Of a DNA stretch of 44,264 nt, positions 8,211 to 16,330 are shown piece by piece. Under the pieces are notes generated by a model. It saw nothing but the letters and a program-made list of their open reading frames with translations. It made no database searches and had not been told where the DNA came from. The DNA lies in contig JAJHQR010000005.1 in the NCBI GenBank assembly GCA_020833255.1, positions 1-44,264 on the forward strand, in the 5' to 3' direction. A program made the translations under genes and the position numbers. How positions within the stretch are numbered: position 1 is the stretch's first letter; each line of letters starts with the position of its first letter. Source of the DNA: Desulfurococcaceae archaeon. Its GTDB lineage: Archaea; Thermoproteota; Thermoprotei_A; Sulfolobales; NBVN01.

Positions 8211-9500
8211 TCAATAACTAACCCACAGCCGTTTATCTACCCTACACTCATCCCTTAACTCCCGTATATCCTCCTCACTCACGTAAATACTGCAAGGCGG
8301 GACGTCCCGAGTCACTACAGCCCCGGGATAGATCCAGGAGTAAGCACCTACCTTGACCCCAGGCATGGTGGAGACGTCAACCCCTGTCTTGACGTGATCC
8401 CCGAAAACCGCCCCGAACTTAACTCTATTAGTAGATTCCCTAACTTTCTTAACTACGTAACTCACCGGTTTCTCATCAAACCTCAGGTTAGCTGTTATCG
8501 TGCCAGCACCTAAGTTGCATTCCTCACCTATTATTGAGTCCCCTACGTACGCGTGATGAGACACGTGAGTCTTATTCATCACAAGACTCTCCTTCACCTC
8601 GACGTTAAACCCTACCTTAGCTTGATCAAGGATTACTGTGTAGGGTCTGACGTAGGAGTTCGGACCTACTACGACGTCACGCCCTATGTAAGCAGGGCCG
8701 ACCACGTAGGTTCCGGATAAGATCTCAGCACCCTCATCCACGTAGACAGGGTTTTTGATCGTTGCACCCGACTCAACCTTCCCTTTAATTACGGAATCCC
8801 TCCACGAGGACATCAAGTCCTTGTTTAGTTCAAGTATGTTCCAAGGTCTTCCAAGATCTTTCCAGTAATTTAACTTAACCACGTGAACACCCTCCTCCCT
8901 GCTAAGCTTTACGACGGCTTCAGTTAACTCGTACTCGCCCCTAGGACTTAACTCTAGTTCATCGAGATATTTTCTCACCTTACTGCTCAGTAAGTAGATA
9001 CCTGCGTTGATTAAGTTGGAGGGCGCTTTCTCAGGCTTCTCAATAATGTCTCTCAAAGTAAAGTCTTCGTTGATCACTAACACGCCGTATTTCCTAGGAT
9101 CGCTTACTTCGTAAGCTCCGAGGAGGTTCCTGCCTGCCTTAACGAATCCCTTAACGTCTTCGTAGCTTACGTAAATATCCCCGTAAACTACCATGAAATA
9201 CTCAGAGCTGATCTCCTCTAAACCCCTCCTCACCGCATCCCCGGTCCCGAGAGGCTTGCCTTGATCAACCACCTTCACCTCACACGATAGCTTGTTTGAG
9301 AGGAGTCTTGCACGCTCCTCCACCTGCTCCTTCAGGTAGCTAACCACTATAACTACCCTATCAACACCTGCATTAACAAGGTTTTCTAGGTGGTGGTCTA
9401 GCAGAGTCTTATTAATCACTGGAATCAAGACCTTACTCCTGGTATGCGTTAAGGGTTCTAGACCCCTCCCGTAACCAGCTGCTAGAAGCAGTGCTTCCAT
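8211..9500 (-). CDS. Sugar-1-phosphate nucleotidyltransferase with left-handed beta-helix (GlmU-like)
   Basis: The N-terminal nucleotidyltransferase domain (MEALLLAAGYGRGLEPLT, with the Lys of RSKVLIPV) is followed from about residue 245 by hexapeptide repeats of a left-handed beta-helix. This is the layout of bifunctional GlcNAc-1-P acetyl/uridylyltransferases, although archaeal members with this layout differ in sugar and nucleotide, so the exact substrate is open. I choose ATG 9500 over ATG 9515 because the family starts right at the beta strand before AAG, and the TTTTTAAA box (centre about 9533) predicts transcription starting near 9506, making a nearly leaderless mRNA. Confidence 0.85.
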   Translation of the reverse strand: MEALLLAAGYGRGLEPLTHTRSKVLIPVINKTLLDHHLENLVNAGVDRVVIVVSYLKEQVEERARLLSNKLSCEVKVVDQGKPLGTGDAVRRGLEEISSEYFMVVYGDIYVSYEDVKGFVKAGRNLLGAYEVSDPRKYGVLVINEDFTLRDIIEKPEKAPSNLINAGIYLLSSKVRKYLDELELSPRGEYELTEAVVKLSREEGVHVVKLNYWKDLGRPWNILELNKDLMSSWRDSVIKGKVESGATIKNPVYVDEGAEILSGTYVVGPAYIGRDVVVGPNSYVRPYTVILDQAKVGFNVEVKESLVMNKTHVSHHAYVGDSIIGEECNLGAGTITANLRFDEKPVSYVVKKVRESTNRVKFGAVFGDHVKTGVDVSTMPGVKVGAYSWIYPGAVVTRDVPPCSIYVSEEDIRELRDECRVDKRLWVSY

Positions 9501-9616
9501 GATTAAGCCCGACATACATAGAAAACGGATTTAAAAACCGTTTAGGCGCTGAAGAACTACCCGTACCTTACGGGGCGGCTAAACGATGATTGAGTAAGCC
9601 GCGTTAACCCGGTTGA

Positions 9617-10249
9617 TCACGTGATTGCTTGCGGGAGGACGACGGCTTTCTTCAACCCTTCAGGCGTCGTTAAGTAAAGTAGTTTCGACTTATATATCTC
9701 GACCTTCCTGATAGGGTATATCTTCTTGCAAGACTCAAATATCTCTGCAGCTAAAGTCCCGAAAACCATGCTCTTAACGAATTCCGTGAGGCTTGTTTGC
9801 GAAGCTCTCTCACTCAATATCCTCATCATCTCCTTCCTAATCGCGCTTTTCTGGCTGGTCTTGCACCTGTAGGTAGTCAGGGAAACCGCCGTGACTCTTA
9901 AGACGTAACCATCACTCGTAGTCACGTTAGTTATAGCGACTATCTTGCTTGATTTCCTCCTTATTAAGGACCTCATGTAATCCCTGGCTAACTCATGCCC
10001 CTTAAACCACGTGCGCGCCACATCCTCCTCAACATTAACTACCTGAAACTTAAGCATTATGTGGTGCTTGCTGAAATCGCCGGTGAGGTCGAAGAGAGAG
10101 ACTTCGAAAGTCCTCCCTAAAACCTTGGACGGGTCGTCCGCCGGCGTCGTAGCTATCTCAACACTACCGAAAAATTCCGGTGCTAAGACCCTATACCACT
10201 TCTTCAGCTTCCACTTATCCTTTACTTGAGGAGCTCTCGACATCTTCAC
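9617..10249 (-). CDS. rps3ae: 30S ribosomal protein S3Ae (eS1)
   Basis: A small-subunit protein found in archaea and eukaryotes, 210 residues. It is recognised from KDKWKLKKWYRVLAPEFFG, GRTFEVSLFDLTGDFSKHH, and the C-terminal PIRKVEIYKSKLL. GTG 10249 or ATG 10243 could be the start. A TTTTATAAG box centred near 10277 places the transcript start at about 10251, favouring a leaderless GTG. Confidence 0.95.
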   Translation of the reverse strand: MKMSRAPQVKDKWKLKKWYRVLAPEFFGSVEIATTPADDPSKVLGRTFEVSLFDLTGDFSKHHIMLKFQVVNVEEDVARTWFKGHELARDYMRSLIRRKSSKIVAITNVTTSDGYVLRVTAVSLTTYRCKTSQKSAIRKEMMRILSERASQTSLTEFVKSMVFGTLAAEIFESCKKIYPIRKVEIYKSKLLYLTTPEGLKKAVVLPQAIT

Positions 10250-10305
10250 GACCTATACCTATTTCAATTAAGGCTTATAAAACTTACTGGGAACGCTAGC
10301 AAACG

Positions 10306-10584
10306 TTAAGTCAGGGTTTCCAGCAACATTCTGTAGAGCCTTAATATCTCCTCAGCCGTTGAGACAGCGGTTCTCACGGCTTCAGATGTTGTGGGCCCGT
10401 TATAAGATATCGTAAAGACCGCCTCACCACCCCTTACCTCGTGGGTTATGGTGAAATTCGCGGGAGGGTTAGCGTCGTCAGGTAGCGTGGCTTTATGAAA
10501 CGCTTCGATGAGTTTTAAATCATTCCTTAAGTAAACCTTAATCACTATCCTCAGAGTAAACACACCTCTACGACGGTACCTCAC
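10306..10584 (-). CDS. pcc1: KEOPS complex subunit Pcc1
   Basis: A small subunit of the KEOPS complex that makes N6-threonylcarbamoyladenosine in tRNA, acting as a dimerisation hub for Kae1. The 92-residue sequence has the Pcc1 layout of two strands, a helix rich in alternating hydrophobics and the C-terminal AVRTAVSTAEEILRLYRMLL helix. It overlaps the preceding RecJ-like gene by 17 nt. Kae1 and Bud32 lie 2-4 kb upstream in the same orientation. The start is GTG 10584 or an internal codon closer to LRIVIKV. Confidence 0.82.
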   Translation of the reverse strand: MRYRRRGVFTLRIVIKVYLRNDLKLIEAFHKATLPDDANPPANFTITHEVRGGEAVFTISYNGPTTSEAVRTAVSTAEEILRLYRMLLETLT

Positions 10585-11689
10585 CCAAAACCGCGTAACC
10601 CCCCTGAATACCGTGTTTTGACGCGGACTCCCTCCTATTCTTCTGTGTTAGCGACGCTAAACTCACGTAATATTTACCGCCATACTCGATCACTACCTGA
10701 GTCTTCGAGGGATCTAAGACGTTAAGACCCCATAACACCTTACCTATGAGTGTGGTCGATAAGGTGCTTGGGTCCCCTCTAATAACTACGTTCTTGGCTT
10801 TAGTAGTGTTAGGTTTTTCGCTAATCAAGCTATCCACGCGTTCCTTCATTTCCTTAATGCTTTTCACGTAGTGTAGGTAGTAGTTCCTCATATAGTTTGA
10901 GTTTATGACGGAGGACACGTAACCCTCAAATCCTTTAACGTCAAGCAACCACGTGAGGAAGTATGCCAGGGTGGTTAAGTCTCTCACGAACCAGCCGTAC
11001 TTAATTACGTAGGTCTTCAGCTTCATCTTATCTAGCGGGGCTTTATAAAAATCGGATAACAATCTTAACGTCTCACTCAGGCTTTCTCTAACCAGGCTTG
11101 ACGGCACGTAAGGGTCTATTCCCATAGCGAGTGTTTGAGTCTGTGAAGTGAAGTACGGGATTATCGGCGCCTCAACAGCTTCGAGGAGGCCCTCACTAAC
11201 CAAGGTGCTCAGGAACTCCCTATCCTCCTCACTCGGTCTCAACTCCTTGATTCTCGGTATGTATTTAGCGTAGGTAGCTGAAGCCGCCACATACTTCAAT
11301 TCCTTGCTGACAGCCATGAACTCCCTGAGTAGGTTAATCAGCCCGGGAAGTAGTGACGGGTACCTCACTACCGTGCTATTCTTAAGACGCGATACCTGCG
11401 CCTCACTCGATGTCTGAAAAACTATGCATGCGTCGCACTCGGTGTGAGGTATGTTGACCCCTAAGACCCTAACGTTTAATTCCGTGATTGAGGGCACGTA
11501 ATCCGGTAATATCTCAGCGTCTAGTTCCATAGATTTAAGAACCTTAAACAACAAACCCCCGGCCGCGAGAGACTCCACGTCGAAACACGCTGTTATCTTG
11601 ACTAACTTCCCACTCTTCTTAACGTCTTCCAGAAGCTCGTGGAATACGTCGACGTCAGCGATGCTCTTACTACTCTGAACCAAAAACAC
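10568..11689 (-). CDS. Inactivated DHH-family protein (archaeal RecJ/Cdc45-like)
   Basis: A 373-residue protein at the S15 - RecJ-like - Pcc1 - S3Ae position typical of crenarchaeal RecJ homologues. The DHH-family fold is suggested by KLVKITACFDVESLAAGGLLFKVL, where active enzymes have a His-x-Asp-x-Asp-Gly motif, and by the strand VLGVNIPHTECDACIVF, where a DHH triad would be expected. Both metal-binding motifs are missing, so nuclease activity is unlikely. In Sulfolobus a catalytically dead RecJ homologue joins GINS as the Cdc45 counterpart of the replicative helicase; I infer the same role here. A TATTTAAAG box near 11718 gives this gene its own leaderless promoter. Confidence 0.7.
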   Translation of the reverse strand: MFLVQSSKSIADVDVFHELLEDVKKSGKLVKITACFDVESLAAGGLLFKVLKSMELDAEILPDYVPSITELNVRVLGVNIPHTECDACIVFQTSSEAQVSRLKNSTVVRYPSLLPGLINLLREFMAVSKELKYVAASATYAKYIPRIKELRPSEEDREFLSTLVSEGLLEAVEAPIIPYFTSQTQTLAMGIDPYVPSSLVRESLSETLRLLSDFYKAPLDKMKLKTYVIKYGWFVRDLTTLAYFLTWLLDVKGFEGYVSSVINSNYMRNYYLHYVKSIKEMKERVDSLISEKPNTTKAKNVVIRGDPSTLSTTLIGKVLWGLNVLDPSKTQVVIEYGGKYYVSLASLTQKNRRESASKHGIQGGYAVLGEVPS

Positions 11690-11744
11690 ACCCGACTAAC
11701 ATTCCGTTGGATCTTTAAATAAATATCTTACGCGAGATCTCAGG

Positions 11745-12224
11745 CTACTTGCTCTCGCTGTACGGGATGAGAGGTCTCTGAACGAGTATCTTAGCTTCTT
11801 CTGGGTCGTACTTCCAGTCTTGCGGTAACTTACCGACCCTCTTATAGTACTTGACTAATCTGTGTATCTTAGACTCAACACTTATTAGCCCTCTCAGCGA
11901 GTGCTTGTCTTTAGGGTGTTCGCTTAAGTGCCTCCGCAAGTTAACTGCTTTCTTCATCAGGTTGTAGAGGTCTTCAGGTATTGCGGGAGCCAAATTATAT
12001 TTTCTCAGTATTTCAGTGACCTTAGCGTTTAAGACGGCCTTAGTTAGCGGGACCCCGTACTGATCCCTCAGTATTACCCCGATCATCGACGGGGGATAGC
12101 CTTTCTTAGCTAACTCGATGATTATGGATTCTATCTCCTCAGGAGTGTACTGTAGCCACTTAGGAGACACTAGCGTGGGAGGCCTTGTCGAGTGCGACTT
12201 ACCCTTCTCTTTCCCCTTCCTCAT
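11745..12224 (-). CDS. rps15: 30S ribosomal protein S15
   Basis: The archaeal uS15 with its N-terminal extension (159 residues). It begins [16 protein letters not shown], followed by the [22 protein letters not shown] helix region split around residue 40, and ends with [20 protein letters not shown], which binds the 16S central domain. It follows the HAM1 gene by 11 nt and is probably co-transcribed with it. Confidence 0.96.
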   Translation of the reverse strand: MRKGKEKGKSHSTRPPTLVSPKWLQYTPEEIESIIIELAKKGYPPSMIGVILRDQYGVPLTKAVLNAKVTEILRKYNLAPAIPEDLYNLMKKAVNLRRHLSEHPKDKHSLRGLISVESKIHRLVKYYKRVGKLPQDWKYDPEEAKILVQRPLIPYSESK

Positions 12225-12235
12225 TCCAGCACCTA

Positions 12236-12841
12236 CTAAATTTCCTGTACTTGGGATTTATAAGCAGTTCTCAACCAGTCAACCATAGCTCTGAAAGCCC
12301 TGGCTCTGTGAGACAGTGTGTTCTTGGTTTCAAGATCCATTTCAGCGAATGTCTTAGTATGCCCTTCCGGTATGAAGATCGGGTCAAACCCGAACCCGCC
12401 CGAACCCCTAGCCTCGAAAGATATGGTGCCCCGCACCGAACCCTTAAAGACTTTAAAGCCTTGTCGCGGGCAGTGTAAGACTATGACTGATTCGAAGGAA
12501 GCGCTCCTGTCATCAACTCCTGACATGAGCTTCAAGACCCCCTCAACGCCTATGGTCTTGTAGACGTAGCTACTGTAAGGTCCCGGAAACCCTTTTAAAG
12601 AGGTTATGTAGAGTCCTGCGTCCTCAACGAAGAAGACGTCTCTTAAGTATAGGGAGGCTTGGACGGCGCTGTAGAGAGCTATAAGCGCTAGATCATCGGA
12701 CTGTATCTCAACCTTATCTAGGCTTACGGGGATCACATCCACGCATTCACTGACCCCTAAACCCCTAAACTCCTTGATCTTGCCTTCATTCCTGGAGACT
12801 AAGAAAATCTTAAATACCTCTCCGCACTCTCCTCTCCTCAA
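12236..12841 (-). CDS. XTP/dITP diphosphatase (HAM1/RdgB)
   Basis: A house-cleaning pyrophosphatase that hydrolyses XTP and (d)ITP. The nucleotide-binding start is [13 protein letters not shown] (residues 13-25), followed by the metal site [19 protein letters not shown], and the C-terminal [13 protein letters not shown] and LSHRARAF motifs. It overlaps the end of Bud32 by 32 nt. TTG 12841, preceded by no spacer gene, is the only reasonable start upstream of the conserved first strand. Confidence 0.93.
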   Translation of the reverse strand: MRRGECGEVFKIFLVSRNEGKIKEFRGLGVSECVDVIPVSLDKVEIQSDDLALIALYSAVQASLYLRDVFFVEDAGLYITSLKGFPGPYSSYVYKTIGVEGVLKLMSGVDDRSASFESVIVLHCPRQGFKVFKGSVRGTISFEARGSGGFGFDPIFIPEGHTKTFAEMDLETKNTLSHRARAFRAMVDWLRTAYKSQVQEI

Positions 12842-13484
12842 CGTACCTACCCCGCATTCTTATTTCCTTCACTTTTATTAACAGAGAGTCGGTGAAGTCT
12901 CTCCCCTTAACCTTAGCGTAACCCTTCATGAAATGTCTTAATAAAGCTTCCTTCAAACCGTAGTGCGTGCTCTCCACAGACCTTATAAATAGGTGGATGT
13001 CCGTGGCCAGATCCTCCAACCTCCTGGAATACTTCGCTAAGCCGAAGTCTACTAGGTAGACCCCGTCACCCCCCACTATGACGTTAGAGGTGGTTATGTC
13101 CCCGTGGACTACGCCGGCGTCGTGCACGCTGGCCACTAACTCACCTAGTTCTTCAAGACACTTAAGTGCTTTCTCCGAACCCCTGTATATTAAGTCCCTC
13201 AGCAAAGGCCCTTCAACAAACTCCATAACTATCAAACCCTCGCTTAAGTCAACGTAGTAGAGCGCCGGGACGTTAAGGCCCTTCAACCTCAATTCCGCCA
13301 GTATCTTCGCCTCAACCTCACTCCTACTCCTGATTAACATGGTGTCTAGACCGCGATCCCTGTAGGGCTTCCTGACCCTGACCTTGAATATTGAGGGCAT
13401 GCCCTCATAGCATGCCTTAACTAAGACAGCCTCAGCTCCCAGAGCTATTAGTTCTGGCGAGCCAGGGCACGTCGACTTGATCAA
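12810..13484 (-). CDS. bud32: KEOPS complex kinase/ATPase Bud32
   Basis: A small RIO-like kinase of the KEOPS complex that supports Kae1 in making t6A. Motifs are LIALGAEAVLVKA (residues 11-23), the catalytic HGDITTSNVIV loop, and VDFGLAKYS in place of the DFG segment. Its 5' end overlaps Kae1 by 53 nt in another frame; in many euryarchaea the two are one fused protein. The start at TTG 13484 is only a best guess, since the conserved domain begins about 10 residues in. Confidence 0.93.
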   Translation of the reverse strand: MIKSTCPGSPELIALGAEAVLVKACYEGMPSIFKVRVRKPYRDRGLDTMLIRSRSEVEAKILAELRLKGLNVPALYYVDLSEGLIVMEFVEGPLLRDLIYRGSEKALKCLEELGELVASVHDAGVVHGDITTSNVIVGGDGVYLVDFGLAKYSRRLEDLATDIHLFIRSVESTHYGLKEALLRHFMKGYAKVKGRDFTDSLLIKVKEIRMRGRYVEERRVRRGI

Positions 13485-14454
13485 GCTTCCACCTCTGCCT
13501 CACGTAAGCTTCCTCAGGTCTTACGTGCACGCCGTGCTTTAAGAGTAGTAGACCGGTCCACGCTATCATGACCCCGTTATCCACCGCGTACTGAGGCGGT
13601 ACTATACCTAGCTCAACCCCCCTCAACCTACTCATCACCTCGAACTTACTCCTCAAGACAGGGCTTGAAGCAACCCCGCCAACAACTAATACTTCCTTAT
13701 TACCTGTGTGAGCGAGAGCTCTCTCACTAACCTCTATTATGGCTGAGTAAGCGATTTCCCGAGCACTATAACATATGTCGCTTAACTCCGCTCTAGAGCT
13801 CTTGTACAGTTTTAAAGCCGCCGTCAAGAGTCCTGAGAACGACACGTCCTGCCCTTTAACGACGTAGGGTAATTCTATGAAGTTCTTCCCGTTCTGAGCG
13901 CAACGATCTATCTGATGCAGTCCGGAAACAACGTATGGTGGGGCAATCCCTAATTCACGCGCCAGGGTGTCTAGGAAATTACCTAATGAAATATCGAGGG
14001 TCTCCCCGAAAATCCTGTACCTACCCTCAGAAAACGAGGCTATCAACGTGTTACCGCCTGAGAGATAGACTATCAATGGGTTCTTGAAAGAGAAAAGCAT
14101 CTTACCTATCTCGACGTGTGCGAGAGCGTGGTTTACTGGGATTAAGGGCTTGCCGTAATATGAAGCCATAGCTCTAGCTAACGTGGCCCCTACCCTCAGG
14201 CAAGGACCCATCCCAGGACCTAAAGCGACCGCGATCCCGTCTAAGTCTCTTACCTTAACCCCGGCTTTACTTAAGGCTTCCTTAACTGCTTCAGGCGCGT
14301 TACTCATGAAGTACTGGGAAGCTTCCTTAGGGTGTATCCCCCCGGTCTTAGGCTTGTACACGAACCTGACGTCGGCTAGTATGTGCGGGGGCTCATCCCT
14401 AACCACGCCGACCCCGAAGGTGTGCGCGGAGGACTCTATGCCTAGGATAATCAT
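13432..14454 (-). CDS. kae1: tRNA N6-threonylcarbamoyladenosine transferase Kae1
   Basis: The catalytic KEOPS subunit, 340 residues, of the ASKHA fold. It transfers threonylcarbamoyl to A37 of ANN-decoding tRNAs. It starts with ILGIESSAHTFGVGVV, and has the metal-binding HALAHVEIGK (about residues 104-113), the nucleotide loop YLSGGNTLI, and the C-terminal VVGGVASSPVLRSKFE and YAVDNGVMIAWTGL. Downstream Bud32 overlaps it. No TsaB-like paralogue is present in the window, as expected in archaea. Confidence 0.96.
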   Translation of the reverse strand: MIILGIESSAHTFGVGVVRDEPPHILADVRFVYKPKTGGIHPKEASQYFMSNAPEAVKEALSKAGVKVRDLDGIAVALGPGMGPCLRVGATLARAMASYYGKPLIPVNHALAHVEIGKMLFSFKNPLIVYLSGGNTLIASFSEGRYRIFGETLDISLGNFLDTLARELGIAPPYVVSGLHQIDRCAQNGKNFIELPYVVKGQDVSFSGLLTAALKLYKSSRAELSDICYSAREIAYSAIIEVSERALAHTGNKEVLVVGGVASSPVLRSKFEVMSRLRGVELGIVPPQYAVDNGVMIAWTGLLLLKHGVHVRPEEAYVRQRWKLDQVDVPWLARTNSSGS

Positions 14455-14476
14455 TGCCCACGCTTTCCCGCTACAT

Positions 14477-14638
14477 CTATTTCACGTACTCTACGTGATG
14501 GCAATACCCGCAGTACCATCGAGGAACAGGGTTGGAGTAGTACCCCATCACCCTACCGCACTTAGGGCATATCTTATTCTTAAGCCTTATCTTACCTGTC
14601 TTCACGTCCACCTCGTATAGTTTGTGCCTCTCAGCCAA
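14477..14638 (-). CDS. rps27ae: 30S ribosomal protein S27ae
   Basis: A 53-residue zinc-ribbon ribosomal protein, read directly from the sequence. It translates as MAERHKLYEVDVKTGK, then IRLKNKICPKCGRVMGYYS, then NPVPRWYCGYCHHVEYVK. The two CxxC pairs (CPKC and CGYC) form the zinc site, matching the C-terminal part of eukaryotic S27a without ubiquitin. It starts at TTG 14638, with GAGGGGGT just upstream and S24e ending 4 nt before. Confidence 0.95.
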   Translation of the reverse strand: MAERHKLYEVDVKTGKIRLKNKICPKCGRVMGYYSNPVPRWYCGYCHHVEYVK

Positions 14639-14641
14639 GGC

Positions 14642-14956
14642 CTACCCCCTCTTAATCAGGTAGTCAGGTTCGAAGAACTTCAGCCTCTGAAGATCCTCGT
14701 ATATGTTAGCCCTGAAAACAGATCGGTGGGAACCGTACTCACTCCTAATATATTTTATCACCACATACTCCGGACTCTTACCGTAAAGCCTTGCAAGCAC
14801 CTCCTTTAAAGAACTCCTGCGCGGCGTAGCCTTACCTAAGTGAATTACCTCACCGAATAACTCGGTCCTGTTAATAATCTTATTATACCTCTCCCTAAGT
14901 ACGTTCACCACAACACCTTCCTCAATACTCGCGGTCTTCAAAGGTGCTTGACTCAC
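14642..14956 (-). CDS. rps24e: 30S ribosomal protein S24e
   Basis: A 104-residue ribosomal protein recognised from YNKIINRTELFGEVIHLGKA, PRRSSLKEVLARLYG and YVVIKYIRSEYGSHRSVFRA. It precedes S27ae by 4 nt and starts at GTG 14956. In many archaea a DUF359 gene lies between Spt4 and S24e; here that gene is elsewhere (30284-30847) and a 180-bp non-coding gap remains. Confidence 0.95.
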   Translation of the reverse strand: MSQAPLKTASIEEGVVVNVLRERYNKIINRTELFGEVIHLGKATPRRSSLKEVLARLYGKSPEYVVIKYIRSEYGSHRSVFRANIYEDLQRLKFFEPDYLIKRG

Positions 14957-15057
14957 GATCTCACACCACTAAATAAAGCATATATTAAGGTATTTTAAGC
15001 TATGTCCGCGTCCACAACGCGTGAATACACCTAAAACCTGAAACGAAAGTGGTTATT

Positions 15058-15098
15058 GCCCTTCAGTCCTGGGCTGAGGGCTCCCCACCTTGAAGGGC
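15058..15098. other. Structured intergenic hairpin between Spt4 and S24e
   Basis: The 180-bp gap 14957-15136 contains a perfect 8-bp inverted repeat, GCCCTTCA at 15058-15065 and TGAAGGGC at 15091-15098. It encloses a GC-rich 25-nt loop that can fold further (GGGCTGAGGG facing CTCCCC). It lies directly downstream of the Spt4 stop. It could be a terminator or processing site of the Rpo7-Spt4 transcript, a small RNA, or the end of a decayed transposable element. No box C/D or ACA motif is convincing. Confidence 0.5.
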
Positions 15099-15136
15099 GA
15101 GGGTTCTAACGAGCGAATTAAGGGCTTCAAAGTTTG

Positions 15137-15364
15137 CTATACTCCTAGCTGTAGGGCGTACTTACCTTCCTTTTTTATGTTTAGGTGTTTGCTGACGGAG
15201 GAATTCTCCGGGTCTATTATTAGGATGACGCCTTTCCAATCGTCTGTGAAGGACTCGTTACCGCAGTTAGGGCACTTGGTCACGTCCCTGCTTACCAGGT
15301 ATTTGCAGTTCGTGCAGGCCTTGAATACCTGTTTCTTGCTTCTCGAGGTGGACGTCTTAATCAC
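15137..15364 (-). CDS. spt4: Transcription elongation factor Spt4 (RpoE'')
   Basis: A 75-residue zinc-binding partner of Spt5 that aids RNA polymerase processivity. It has KACTNCKYLV and CPNCGNESFTDDWKG, giving four Cys for zinc, then the strand VILIIDPENS. It overlaps the end of the Rpo7 gene by 4 nt, so the two are translationally coupled. Confidence 0.95.
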   Translation of the reverse strand: MIKTSTSRSKKQVFKACTNCKYLVSRDVTKCPNCGNESFTDDWKGVILIIDPENSSVSKHLNIKKEGKYALQLGV

Positions 15365-15879
15365 CTCACCTTACCTAAGCCGGGTTGCCTGAGCGTGAGC
15401 CCTATCCTGATGTGTACTGGGTGGGCTACCGAGACGTTGATGACCCTGCCCCTAACTATGTCGCCCTTAGCGAAAACTATCTTCGTGGCTTCCCCTATCA
15501 ACGAGTCTCTTGCTTCGTCGTATACTAGCTTATCATCCGCTAACTGGCTGACGTGAGCGAAAGCGTCTACAGGGCCCACGTTAACGAATATCCCTGTTCT
15601 CTTAACGTCAACCACCTCCCCCTCAATAACTTCCTGCGTGACCGGGTAGAAAGTCAGCAAATCAGCCACTACTTTATGGTATGTTGCCCCGTCCCCGGGC
15701 AGTATCTTGCCCTCAGGCTCCGTCACCACCCTCCACACGGAGATTATCACGCCTAAGGCCGGGTCTATCCTACCGACGTATTTCTTCTTGAGTTGCTTAA
15801 GCGCTACTAAGTCTAGGTCCTCCCCGAAGAACTCCGGAGGTATCCTGACAACGTCCTCTATCGTGACTAATCTAAACAT
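15361..15879 (-). CDS. rpo7: DNA-directed RNA polymerase subunit Rpo7 (E')
   Basis: A 172-residue stalk subunit of archaeal RNA polymerase. The N-terminal tip domain has IEDVVRIPPEFFGEDL and the C-terminal S1 RNA-binding domain starts near residue 83 (GEVVDVKRTGIFVNVGPVDAF). It is encoded with Spt4 directly downstream and with a PIN protein and aIF2-gamma just upstream. Confidence 0.96.
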   Translation of the reverse strand: MFRLVTIEDVVRIPPEFFGEDLDLVALKQLKKKYVGRIDPALGVIISVWRVVTEPEGKILPGDGATYHKVVADLLTFYPVTQEVIEGEVVDVKRTGIFVNVGPVDAFAHVSQLADDKLVYDEARDSLIGEATKIVFAKGDIVRGRVINVSVAHPVHIRIGLTLRQPGLGKVR

Positions 15880-15916
15880 CCCCGGTTCACCAAATACGTA
15901 TTCATAGTAGAGAAAT

Positions 15917-16315
15917 TTAAGCTATAGAAAACCTGCACCTACTAGACCACCAAGTAGCTACTTTAACACCCACCAGCTTCAGCAGCTTCCTGAGCTTCTT
16001 GTCTAGGGTCACCACTATGTAGTCCGGGTTTGCTGAAGCGTAGCTTATCAAGGCTTTATCGCCTGACCCCTCATCAGCCCCCGCCTTCAAGACTGTCACG
16101 TGCTTCGAAACGTATTCTAGCGCGTGCCTTGCCGGAGGCGCTTTCTTAACGCTCTTGCTTGAGGCAAGGTTCCTCAACTCGCTTACCACGACGTCTAGCG
16201 TGTAGAGCTCCACCCTATCACAGTCTAAATCCTCACGTAACTTGATGTCTAGGTCCACACCCTCACTAATCAGTAGTAGGGCGCTCGTATCTAGCAGTAA
16301 CTTACATAACTTCAT
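15917..16315 (-). CDS. PIN-domain protein (COG1412-like, Fcf1-related)
   Basis: A 132-residue PIN-fold putative ribonuclease. The acidic residues are the Asp of LLLDTSALLL (residue 9), the Glu in VVVSELRNL, and Asp residues in GSGDKALISYA and VTLDKKLRKLL. Such a PIN gene between aIF2-gamma and Rpo7 is a conserved archaeal arrangement and is not a toxin-antitoxin pair; no antitoxin gene is adjacent. A role in rRNA processing is likely by analogy with Fcf1/Utp24, but is inference. Confidence 0.82.
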   Translation of the reverse strand: MKLCKLLLDTSALLLISEGVDLDIKLREDLDCDRVELYTLDVVVSELRNLASSKSVKKAPPARHALEYVSKHVTVLKAGADEGSGDKALISYASANPDYIVVTLDKKLRKLLKLVGVKVATWWSSRCRFSIA

Positions 16316-16330
16316 TGCGAGACCCTTAAC

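Noticed and set aside
9516-9616. Possible C/D sRNA around AAACGATGATTGAG
   Set aside because: No D box at suitable distance and no terminal stem could be found on either strand.
15917-16315. PIN protein as a VapC toxin
   Set aside because: No antitoxin gene is adjacent, and the position between aIF2-gamma and Rpo7 is a conserved housekeeping arrangement.
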